NCBI GenBank assembly: GCA_900765105.1
Contig: CAAFQM010000097.1
Span: 1 to 18,692 of the forward strand
DNA from: an uncultured Faecalibacterium sp.
GTDB taxonomy: Bacteria > Bacillota > Clostridia > Oscillospirales > Ruminococcaceae
Direction of reading: 5' to 3'
DNA length: 18,692 nucleotides
Made by a program: the position numbers and the translations under genes. The notes under the pieces are model-generated. The model did not search any database, was not told the origin of the DNA, and saw only the letters and a list, made by a program, of their open reading frames with translations. Shown here piece by piece: positions 6,150-13,246 of the stretch (its first letter is position 1; each line of letters starts with the position of its first letter).

Positions 6150-7799
6150 ATGCCCCTACAGAAGAACCAACTCCTCACCCTGCGCATCGAGCGGCTGTCC
6201 AGCGACGGCAGCGGTGTGGCCCACAGCCCGGACGGCGAGGCCGTGTTCATTCCCGGCGCTGCCCCCGGCGACAAAGCCCGGGTGCGCATCGTCAAGGACT
6301 GCAAGCGCTACGCTTTCGGTATTCTGGACGAGGTGCTCACCCCCTCGCCCGACCGCATCCCGGTGGACTGCACTGTGGCCGGCCCCTGCGGCGGCTGCAG
6401 CCTGCGCCACCTGAGCTACGAAGCCGAGCTGCGCGCCAAGCAGGAGAATGTGGCCGATGCCTTTGCGCGCATCGGCGGACTGGAGGTGCCGGTGCTGCCC
6501 ATCCTGCCCTCGCCGGAAACCGACCGCTACCGCAACAAGGTGCAGTTCCCGGTGGGTCTGAACAAAAACGGGCATCCCTGCATCGGTTTCTACGCAGGCC
6601 GCACCCACCGCATCGTCCCCTGCCCGGACTGCCGCCTGCAGCCCGGCGTACTGAACGACATCGGCAATGCGCTGTGCGCCTTCTTTGCCGAAAAGGGCAT
6701 CCAGCCCTACGACGAGACTTCCGGCAGGGGGCTGGTGCGGCATATCTTTTTGCGGCGGGGCTACCACAGCGGGCAGATCATGGTGTGTCTGGTCTGCACC
6801 CGCCCGAAGCTCCCCCACGCCGAAGAGCTGTGCGCCCGGCTGACCGGGCAGTTCGGGGACATCGCCACCATCCTGCTCAATGTCAACAGCAAGAACACCA
6901 ACGTCATCCTCGGTGCCGAGACCCGTACCCTGTACGGCCCGGGCTTTATTGAGGACACCCTGTGCGGCGTACCGGTGCAGCTGGGGCCGCTGTCCTTCTA
7001 TCAGGTCAACACCGCTGCCGCCGAGCGGCTTTACGGCGTTGCCGCAGACTATGCCCGGCTCACCCCGGACGACCTGCTGCTGGACCTCTACTGCGGCATG
7101 GGCACCATCGGCCTGTCCATGGCCGACCGCTGCCGGGAGCTGGTGGGCGTGGAGATCGTGCCCGAAGCCATCGACAGCGCCAAGGCCAATGCCGCCCGCA
7201 TGGGCAAAACTGTGGCCGCAAAGAGCCGCTTTTTCTGCGCCGATGCCGGGCAGGCGGCCACCCGCCTTGCCGCCGAGGGTCTGCACCCGGACGTGGTGAT
7301 GCTGGACCCGCCCCGCAAGGGCTGCGATGAAGCCACCCTCTCCGCCGTGGTGCGCATGGCCCCCCGCCGGGTGGTCTACGTCAGCTGCAACCCCGCCACC
7401 GCCGCAAGAGACGCGGCTTGGCTGGAGCAGAACGGCTATCACGCCGAGAAAGTGCAGCCGGTGGACCTGTTCCCGAGGACACGGCACGTCGAATGTGTCA
7501 TTGCACTTTCCAAGGGTGAGATCGACTCCAAAAAAGTCCGTGTAGAGTTCTCCTTGGAGGGCATAGACACTTCAGGATTGCAAAAGGGTGCGACTTATCC
7601 TGAAATCAAAGCCCGCGTGTTGGAACAAACTGGACTGAAGGTATCTTCCCTGTATATCTCGCAGGTCAAGCAGAAATGCGGTCTGGAGGTACGAGAGAAC
7701 CACCATAAGGCGAAGTCCGAAAATACGAAGCAGCCCCAGTGTCCGAAGGAGAAAGAGGATGCGATTGTGGAGGCTTTGAAGCATTTTCAGATGATATGA
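6150..7799 (+). CDS. rlmD: 23S rRNA (uracil-5-)-methyltransferase RlmD/RumA with extra C-terminal domain
   Basis: The enzyme makes m5U in 23S rRNA (U1939 type in E. coli) using S-adenosylmethionine. The order is: TRAM domain (residues about 5-65), iron-sulfur cysteines (Cys74, Cys80, Cys83 and Cys158 or Cys161), then the methylase with the SAM motif LLLDLYCGMGTIG (309-321), and catalytic Cys413 in SCNPATAARD. The normal protein ends soon after FPRTRHVE (about residue 447). Here a further domain of about 100 residues follows, with GATYPEIKARVLEQTGLKV, LYISQVKQKCGLEV and a Lys/Glu-rich end finishing KHFQMI. I recall similar tails on clostridial methyltransferases but not a function. Codon use turns less GC-rich at the junction (about 7475-7500). 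RNA-family specificity within the RumA/TrmA group is inferred. It is probably co-transcribed with the araC-like gene. Confidence 0.88.
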   Translation: MPLQKNQLLTLRIERLSSDGSGVAHSPDGEAVFIPGAAPGDKARVRIVKDCKRYAFGILDEVLTPSPDRIPVDCTVAGPCGGCSLRHLSYEAELRAKQENVADAFARIGGLEVPVLPILPSPETDRYRNKVQFPVGLNKNGHPCIGFYAGRTHRIVPCPDCRLQPGVLNDIGNALCAFFAEKGIQPYDETSGRGLVRHIFLRRGYHSGQIMVCLVCTRPKLPHAEELCARLTGQFGDIATILLNVNSKNTNVILGAETRTLYGPGFIEDTLCGVPVQLGPLSFYQVNTAAAERLYGVAADYARLTPDDLLLDLYCGMGTIGLSMADRCRELVGVEIVPEAIDSAKANAARMGKTVAAKSRFFCADAGQAATRLAAEGLHPDVVMLDPPRKGCDEATLSAVVRMAPRRVVYVSCNPATAARDAAWLEQNGYHAEKVQPVDLFPRTRHVECVIALSKGEIDSKKVRVEFSLEGIDTSGLQKGATYPEIKARVLEQTGLKVSSLYISQVKQKCGLEVRENHHKAKSENTKQPQCPKEKEDAIVEALKHFQMI

Positions 7800-7809
7800 T
7801 TTACAGTAT

Positions 7810-7842
7810 GTCCGTCTGGTTTTCAGGCGGGCATTTTCTTTT
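7810..7842 (+). terminator. Rho-independent terminator after rlmD
   Basis: A 9-base stem, GTCCGTCTG (7810-7818) with CAGGCGGGC (7824-7832), containing two G-T pairs, a GTTTT loop and a T-rich tail ATTTTCTTTT. It lies 11 bases after the rlmD stop and separates rlmD from the restriction locus. Confidence 0.85.
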
Positions 7843-7988
7843 GCCGGAATATGGTGTTTCCACTTTTATCGTGGTACAATAGATGCAAGAATCATTTTTC
7901 AGGAAAAGCAGTCTTCCGTCCACTTTATGGGACACCCATTGTTGTAAAATCAGGATGTCCACCTATCACAAAAAATAAGGAGCAACTC
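7843..7988 (+). promoter_or_regulatory. hsdM upstream region with possible promoter and small dyads
   Basis: The best -10 is TACAAT at 7875-7880; the -35 region (about 7852-7857) is poor. CCAC (7860-7863) and GTGG (7871-7874) are mirrored just upstream of the -10. ATGGG-ACA-CCCAT (7927-7939) is a short perfect dyad. The GGACA in this dyad could also pair with TGTCC at 7956-7960. A possible operator, but each element alone is weak. AAGGAG (7977-7982) serves hsdM. Confidence 0.35.
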
Positions 7989-9746
7989 ATGCCAAACGAT
8001 AAGATCACCGCCGTAGGTGCCAATATTGCCGAAAAAGCCGCCATGATCTGGAACGTAGCCGATATGCTGCGGGGGCCGTTCAAGCCCCACGAGTACGGTC
8101 TGGTCATTCTGCCCATGACCGTGGTGAAGCGGTTCCACGACTGCCTGCTGCCCACCCATCAGGCAGTGCTGGACACCTACGAAAAGGTGAAAAAGCTGCA
8201 GGTCATCGACGGCTTTTTGCAGAAGGCCTCCGGCTACCAGTTCTATAACACCAGCCGGTTCACCTTCGAGACCCTGCTGGCAGACCCGGACAACATTGAG
8301 TCCAACTTCCGGGATTACCTGTCCGGCTTTTCTGCCAACGCACAGGACGTGCTGGCAAAGTTCGACTTTGACAACATCATCAAGCGGATGGTAGAGAGCA
8401 ACACCCTCTACCTCGTCATCAAGGAGTTCGGCTCCGAGAAGGGCTATCTCGGCCCGGACAAGATCAGCGCGGTGGACTGCGGCTACATCTTCGAAGACTT
8501 GGTGCGGCGATTCTCCGAAAGCTTTGGCGAGGAAGCCGGAGCCCACTTCACCAGCCGGGATATCATCTACCTGATGACCGACCTGCTGCTGTCCGAAGCC
8601 GACCTCGATACCAGCAGCATGACCGTTTACGATATGGCGATGGGAACCAGCCAGATGCTGAGCTGCATGGAGGAACGCATCCACGAGCTGAACAGCGACA
8701 TTGAGGTGACCTGCTTCGGGCAGGAGTTCAACCCCTCCACCTTTGCCATCGCCAAGGCGGACATGATGATCCGGGGCGGCGACCCCAACAATATGCGGTT
8801 CGGTGACACTCTGTCGGAGGATCAGTTCCCCGGGTTCACCTTCCAGTACATCATCTCCAATCCGCCCTTCGGCATTGACTGGAAGCGGGAGCAGAAGGCG
8901 GTGGAAGCCGAAGCCGCCCGGGGCGAGATGGGGCGTTTTGCCCCCGGTCTGCCCAAGATCAGCGATGGCCAGCAGCTTTTTGTGCTGAACGGCCTTGCCA
9001 AGCTGGCAAACAAGGGCAAGATGGCCATTATCCAGAACGGCTCTCCCCTGTTCAGCGGCGATGCCGGCAGCGGGCCCAGCAACATCCGGCAGTACATTCT
9101 GGAAAACGACTGGCTGGACTGCATTATCCAGCTTTCCACCGATATGTTCATGAACACCGGCATCTCCACCTACATCTGGGTGCTCAGCAAGGATAAGCCC
9201 GCCTACCGCGCGGGCAAGGTACAGCTTATTGACGCCAGCCACTGCTTTGAACCCCGCCGCAAGAGCATCGGCACCAAGCGCAACGACATCACCGATGCCT
9301 GCCGGGAGCTGATCGTCACCGCCTACGGCGAGTTTGCCAACGGCAAGGTGTACGGCGACAAAAACGGCATCTACTGCGAGAGCAAGGTGTTCGAGAGCGT
9401 GGAGTTCGGCTATAACAAAATCGTGGTGGAGCGCCCCCAGCGGGACGAGGCAGGCAACATCCTCCTGAAACGTGGCAAGCCTGTGCCGGACACCAGCCTG
9501 CGGGACACCGAAAACGTACCGCTGGTGCAGGATATTGACGCCTACTTTGCCCGGGAAGTTCTGCCCTACGCCCCCGACGCATGGATCGACCACAGCAAGA
9601 CCAAGGTGGGCTACGAGATTCCCATGACCCGCTATTTCTACGAGTATCAGCCGCCGGAAGCCGTGGAGGATATCGTGGCACGCATCACCGCACTGGAACA
9701 GGATATCTCCGCCGGGCTGGCAGAGCTGTTCCATAAAGAAAGTTAA
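7989..9746 (+). CDS. hsdM: Type I restriction-modification system, DNA methyltransferase subunit
   Basis: A 585-residue N6-adenine methyltransferase that, with HsdS, methylates the host's recognition sites, and with HsdR forms the cutting complex. An HsdM N-terminal helical domain occupies residues 1-170 (MIWNVADMLRGPFKPHEYG), followed by the methylase fold. The catalytic motif IV is clear: SNPPFGIDW (Asn291-Pro-Pro-Phe). The SAM motif I is unusual: YDMAMGTSQML (residues about 214-224), where most HsdM read DPxxGTGG or similar. SRDIIYLMTDLL precedes it, as in the family. The start at 7989 is taken because AAGGAG is 6 bases upstream and MPNDKIT begins the conserved part; the in-frame ATG at 7851 overlaps the promoter region. 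GC-rich codons match the chromosome rather than the genes that follow. Confidence 0.93.
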   Translation: MPNDKITAVGANIAEKAAMIWNVADMLRGPFKPHEYGLVILPMTVVKRFHDCLLPTHQAVLDTYEKVKKLQVIDGFLQKASGYQFYNTSRFTFETLLADPDNIESNFRDYLSGFSANAQDVLAKFDFDNIIKRMVESNTLYLVIKEFGSEKGYLGPDKISAVDCGYIFEDLVRRFSESFGEEAGAHFTSRDIIYLMTDLLLSEADLDTSSMTVYDMAMGTSQMLSCMEERIHELNSDIEVTCFGQEFNPSTFAIAKADMMIRGGDPNNMRFGDTLSEDQFPGFTFQYIISNPPFGIDWKREQKAVEAEAARGEMGRFAPGLPKISDGQQLFVLNGLAKLANKGKMAIIQNGSPLFSGDAGSGPSNIRQYILENDWLDCIIQLSTDMFMNTGISTYIWVLSKDKPAYRAGKVQLIDASHCFEPRRKSIGTKRNDITDACRELIVTAYGEFANGKVYGDKNGIYCESKVFESVEFGYNKIVVERPQRDEAGNILLKRGKPVPDTSLRDTENVPLVQDIDAYFAREVLPYAPDAWIDHSKTKVGYEIPMTRYFYEYQPPEAVEDIVARITALEQDISAGLAELFHKES

Positions 9747-9771
9747 AGCTTTCAAAGATTGTTAAGAAATC

Positions 9772-9798
9772 CAGTATGTTCGTTTTTTGCACATACTG
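9772..9798. repeat. Inverted repeat A between hsdM and the Abi-like gene
   Basis: CAGTATGT (9772-9779) and ACATACTG (9791-9798) form a perfect 8-base stem with an 11-base loop that holds a run of six T. It begins 25 bases after the hsdM stop. It could be an operator or a weak terminator; a T-run within the loop is not the normal terminator form. Confidence 0.7.
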
Positions 9799-9800
9799 AA

Positions 9801-9831
9801 ATGAACTTGTTCACTTTTTGAACAAGTTCAT
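9801..9831. repeat. Inverted repeat B (13-bp perfect arms) upstream of the Abi-like gene
   Basis: ATGAACTTGTTCA (9801-9813) and TGAACAAGTTCAT (9819-9831) are perfect complements around a CTTTT loop. It ends two bases before the ribosome site AAAGGA of the next gene and 15 bases before its ATG. Its form suits an operator or an RNA hairpin that limits read-through or translation of the Abi-like gene; there is no T-run after it. Confidence 0.8.
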
Positions 9832-9846
9832 AGAAAGGATTTTAAG

Positions 9847-10773
9847 ATGGATAAAGCCAACCGCAAAAGTATGATTAAAGTTCGTGGTGGATTTAGTGAG
9901 GATATGGGATTCAATCCATGTAATACTCAACCGCAGACCGATGAATTTGATCATCGAACCCGAACCTTCATCAGTAATAGCCTTTACGATTTTCTTCAAA
10001 TTGTATTTGAACACGAAGTCGAAACGCGTAACTTACGCTATGGCTCATCTGATCAAAATCTTTCTACCGTTTTCTGCAAGGATTTAATTCAAAATGTTTT
10101 TGCAGATAATAACCATCTTCCAATAGGTTATCGGTATAATTGGGAAGATCTTTATTCCCGTATTGAAAAAGTTATAATGGAAGCTCCCTACAACGAAGTC
10201 TTAGATTTGCTTTGGTATATTTGTTACTGGTTATCAGTTGCTACCAACAAATGTTTTAACATCTTTCAAAAGTGGTTTAATGATCTTTTTGAGAGAGAGT
10301 ATGTCGGCTATCGTTTTGTCGCAGGCAAAATCGTTCCCATAACCGACAAAATTGAAATGCAGGAAATTGAGGAAGCTTGTCAGACTCCCTTCGAGGGTGC
10401 ACGAATCCAGCTTCAAAAAGCACTTGGTTTTCTGTCCGACCGTGAACATCCCGACTACAAGAATTGCATCAAGGAAAGTATCAGTGCCGTAGAATCTGTA
10501 TGCGAAACCATCGTAGGTTCTGACGATGGTGCCACCCTTGGCAAGGCTGTAAAGCATTTGGAAGAGCACGGCCTTAAAATTCACCCCAGTCTCAGAGAGA
10601 GCATCAGTAAATTATACGGGTATGCCTGTGACCAAGGTGGTGTCCGCCATGGCGAGGGAGAAACCGAAAGCACCGTCACCTTTGAAGAAGCAAAATTCAT
10701 GATGGTTACCTGTAGTGCAATCGTCAACTATCTGGTTTCTGAGTACGGAAAGCATGGTGCAGAGAATGCGTAA
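9847..10773 (+). CDS. AbiJ-like abortive infection protein inside the hsd operon
   Basis: A 308-residue protein that I match from memory to the AbiJ N-terminal-domain families of abortive-infection proteins. The N-terminal part has GGFSEDMGFNP and a nearby aromatic and acidic segment. The C-terminal third has ALGFLSDREHPDYKNCIKES, SAVESVCETIVG and GVRHGEGETE (Arg267-His268-Gly269), followed by a hydrophobic helix. Members are thought to cause dormancy or death on phage attack; the target is not known to me and no nuclease motif is evident here. AAAGGA precedes the ATG. Base composition is much more AT-rich than hsdM. Its last codons overlap the hsdS start, so it is translated with the restriction genes and is probably a second line when restriction fails (inference). 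Confidence 0.72.
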   Translation: MDKANRKSMIKVRGGFSEDMGFNPCNTQPQTDEFDHRTRTFISNSLYDFLQIVFEHEVETRNLRYGSSDQNLSTVFCKDLIQNVFADNNHLPIGYRYNWEDLYSRIEKVIMEAPYNEVLDLLWYICYWLSVATNKCFNIFQKWFNDLFEREYVGYRFVAGKIVPITDKIEMQEIEEACQTPFEGARIQLQKALGFLSDREHPDYKNCIKESISAVESVCETIVGSDDGATLGKAVKHLEEHGLKIHPSLRESISKLYGYACDQGGVRHGEGETESTVTFEEAKFMMVTCSAIVNYLVSEYGKHGAENA

Positions 10774-12031
10774 AATGAAAGACAGCGGTATTGAATGGAT
10801 CGGGGAGATCCCGGAGGGGTGGGAAGTCGGTCAAATTGGACAACTTTATTCCGAACGTCGCACTAAAGTCAGCGACAAAGACTACCCGCCGCTTTCTGTT
10901 ACCATGAAAGGCATTCTCCCTCAGCTGAGCACTGCCGCCAAAACAGACGCTCATGATGACCGCAAACTCGTATGTAAAGGTGACTTTGCCATCAATAGTC
11001 GCTCTGACCGTCGCGGTTCCTGTGGTATTTCTGAGCAAGATGGTTCTATTTCCTTAATCAATACTGTTTTGCAACCTCGCGGAGAAATGAACCCCGGATA
11101 CTATAATTGGCTCTTTCATACGTCTATGTTTGCCGATGAATTTTATAAATGGGGGCACGGAATCGTTGATGATTTATGGACAACCGGTTGGTCTGACATG
11201 AAGAAAATCGGTGTTCCAGTTCCCAGTAAATGCGAGCAAAAGCAACTTGCAGAGCACTTGAATTTTGAATGTTCCAATATTGATACTATCCTTTCCAAGA
11301 CCCGTTCCAGCATCGAGGAATACAAAAAGCTCAAGCAGGCAGTTATTACGCAGGCTGTTACCAAAGGCGTGCGCGGTGAGCGGGAGATGAAGGATAGCGG
11401 CAATCCATGGTTTGGACAAATCCCAACAGATTGGAAACTTAGCCGTGTCGGTTTGCACTTTTCTATTATTCTGGGCAAAATGCTATGCAATGCACCGCTC
11501 AATGATACTTACACTCTTGAACCATATTATTGTGCTGCTGATGTTCATTTTGATGGTGTGGCTGATGGAGAGCGAAAAAAGATGTGGTTCAGCCCTATCG
11601 AAAAAGATTTATATCGTGTTTCGGTCGGAGATTTGCTGGTTGTTGAAGGCGGTGCCGGTGCTGGTGGAAGCGCAATTGTTGAAAATCAGGATTCCTACAC
11701 TTACATTCAGAACTCCATTATGATTGTTCGTAGCAAGGGGAATACCGACAGCCGTTACTTGCGATATCTGTTGGAGTTTCTTGTTAAGCAAGGATATATT
11801 GATATTGTCTGTAACAAGGCAACTATCCCTCATTTTACAAAAGACAAATTGTCTTGCGTCCCCTTCTGCCTTTGCCCCACTGGTGAGCAAAAAGAAATCG
11901 CCGACTACCTTGACGCCAAGTGCGCTGAAATTGACAGGCTGATTGCAAAGAAGGAGCAGCTGGTAAAAGAGCTGGAAGGCTATAAGAAAAGTTTGATTTA
12001 TGAGGTTGTAACGGGAAAGAGGGAGGTGTAA
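10766..12031 (+). CDS. hsdS: Type I restriction-modification system, specificity subunit
   Basis: A 421-residue DNA-recognition subunit with two target-recognition domains, each followed by a helical spacer. The two halves open with the same phrase: MKDSGIEWIGEIPEGW at the first and MKDSGNPWFGQIPTDW at the second (codon starts 10775 and 11387, 204 residues apart). The spacers are EQKQLAEHLNFECSNID and EQKEIADYLDAKCAEIDRL, ending KSLIYEVVTGK. The half-site sequences recognised cannot be predicted by eye. The start is uncertain among ATGs at 10754, 10766 and 10775; I take 10766, which overlaps the end of the Abi-like gene by 8 bases, while the frame open to 10715 has no ribosome site. Codons are AT-richer than in hsdM and hsdR, as expected for exchanged specificity genes. 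Confidence 0.92.
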   Translation: MRKMKDSGIEWIGEIPEGWEVGQIGQLYSERRTKVSDKDYPPLSVTMKGILPQLSTAAKTDAHDDRKLVCKGDFAINSRSDRRGSCGISEQDGSISLINTVLQPRGEMNPGYYNWLFHTSMFADEFYKWGHGIVDDLWTTGWSDMKKIGVPVPSKCEQKQLAEHLNFECSNIDTILSKTRSSIEEYKKLKQAVITQAVTKGVRGEREMKDSGNPWFGQIPTDWKLSRVGLHFSIILGKMLCNAPLNDTYTLEPYYCAADVHFDGVADGERKKMWFSPIEKDLYRVSVGDLLVVEGGAGAGGSAIVENQDSYTYIQNSIMIVRSKGNTDSRYLRYLLEFLVKQGYIDIVCNKATIPHFTKDKLSCVPFCLCPTGEQKEIADYLDAKCAEIDRLIAKKEQLVKELEGYKKSLIYEVVTGKREV

Positions 12032-12034
12032 AAT

Positions 12035-13003
12035 GTGGTCGGTGATGTCTTTTTCGAGTCGCTTCTAAAGAAACTAAAGGAAGCGAGCAAGAGCGATTAT
12101 CAATCTATCTGCGACAGTTTTTTAGACAGTCAAGTTGATTCCGTTATGCAAACCAGAATAAGTTGCATCGACACCGTTGAAAAGAACTTTCGAGACGGAC
12201 TTCAGAAATTTCTAGCACATCAAGACAGTATCTGGTACGATGTTTTTTCACTTTCGCAAAGTATGTATCAGATTGCCGTTGATTCATCCAAAGCGTTTTC
12301 CGACTATTATCGTACCTCTTTAGAACCTTCAAAACGTGCGTCTCTACAATACACCTTTATTGCACTCGAACAAATTCACGGAAGAGCTTGCCAAGAATTT
12401 TTGGAAATTTTATATTTAATGCGCCTTGGATTTGCTGATGGTGCATTTGCACGCTGGCGTTCTCTCTTCGAACTTCAATGCACAGCACTATTTATCTCAC
12501 AACAAGGTGAAACCATTGCCAAGCAATTCATAGACGCTTCTTTCGGTGATGGTCAACATTACGAATGGGCTAACGGTGCGGTCAATAAAGACGGTTCTAT
12601 CATTAAATCTGGCTCGTTCAAAAAGTTATTTAATGGATGTAACTTTCCAGATGAAAGCAGAAATACTTGGTATAGGCAATATCAATACGCCTGCTTGACA
12701 ACTCATGCTTCTCCGCAAGGAACAATGGGACGAATTGCTCTACGGCAAAGCGTTCCTTGCGTTCCAATTGGACAAACCGATTATGGTATAGATATTCCCG
12801 CAAAGCATGCTGCACGCTCTCTTGCTTTAGAATCTTGTGCATTCTTTTCAGTCTGCCCCTATGGAAATAACGTAATACATTCTATCGTATTAAATAACTG
12901 GGCTGATCTTATAGATGAAGCTACTGATTTCGCCGTAAAAGAAGCTTTTAAAGACCCAAATAAAACCGACCTATTTGATTCTTCACACAATAAAATGAAC
13001 TAG
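12035..13003 (+). CDS. DUF5677-like protein in the restriction operon
   Basis: A 322-residue protein of unknown activity. The centre reads GRACQEFLEILYLMRLGFADG then ARWRSLFELQCTALFI (Arg140-Trp141-Arg142), and later THASPQGTMGRIALRQ with a final region HAARSLALES. This pattern is like DUF5677 proteins, which are common beside defence genes; I make that match from memory. It looks soluble and mainly helical. The start is a GTG at 12035, only 3 bases past the hsdS stop, with GGGAGGTG 6 bases upstream; no in-frame ATG exists before residue 37. It is AT-rich like its neighbours. Its place between hsdS and hsdR suggests a defence or accessory role, with no mechanism to propose. Confidence 0.7.
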   Translation: MVGDVFFESLLKKLKEASKSDYQSICDSFLDSQVDSVMQTRISCIDTVEKNFRDGLQKFLAHQDSIWYDVFSLSQSMYQIAVDSSKAFSDYYRTSLEPSKRASLQYTFIALEQIHGRACQEFLEILYLMRLGFADGAFARWRSLFELQCTALFISQQGETIAKQFIDASFGDGQHYEWANGAVNKDGSIIKSGSFKKLFNGCNFPDESRNTWYRQYQYACLTTHASPQGTMGRIALRQSVPCVPIGQTDYGIDIPAKHAARSLALESCAFFSVCPYGNNVIHSIVLNNWADLIDEATDFAVKEAFKDPNKTDLFDSSHNKMN

Positions 13004-13016
13004 GAGGTCTAACCAT

Positions 13017-13229
13017 ATGAACTCATTCTATAATATGTGGAACTATGAATACATCCAACAACAAGCACAGACTCATCATTTTAATCAGATCAAAAAAGTG
13101 CAAGACGCCGCAAAATCCTTAAAAGATTTTTTAGACAATTGCGATCAAATCGAGCCAGCTTATCAAAATGCCGCCAGTGCAGAATTTTGTGCAATTCTTG
13201 CCGAATATCTTAGAAAACACAACGGATAA
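13017..13229 (+). CDS. Small conserved-type protein of the restriction operon (70 aa)
   Basis: Seventy residues, charged and helical in look, with an N-terminal Tyr/Asn/Gln-rich stretch (MNSFYNMWNYEYIQQQAQ) and a core KKVQDAAKSLKDFLDNCDQI then AEFCAILAEYLRKH. I recall similar small proteins in Firmicutes defence and mobile regions but know no function. TAGGAGG (13001-13007) precedes the ATG and overlaps the stop of the gene before. It ends 17 bases before hsdR, so it is in the operon. It could be an antirestriction-type modulator, a structural aid or a toxin-antitoxin remnant; none is supported by a motif. Confidence 0.65.
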   Translation: MNSFYNMWNYEYIQQQAQTHHFNQIKKVQDAAKSLKDFLDNCDQIEPAYQNAASAEFCAILAEYLRKHNG

Positions 13230-13246
13230 AACCGGAGGAATATGCT

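Noticed and set aside
7851..7988. Upstream start at 7851 for hsdM
   Set aside because: It would add 46 residues that overlap the likely promoter, with no ribosome site. AAGGAG before 7989 and the conserved start favour the shorter form.
7950..9755. A 601-residue open frame on the minus strand opposite hsdM, and similar long ones opposite rlmD (6156-7487) and hsdR (13163-14470)
   Set aside because: All lie opposite well-identified genes, have no ribosome sites and show composition typical of antisense GC-rich frames.
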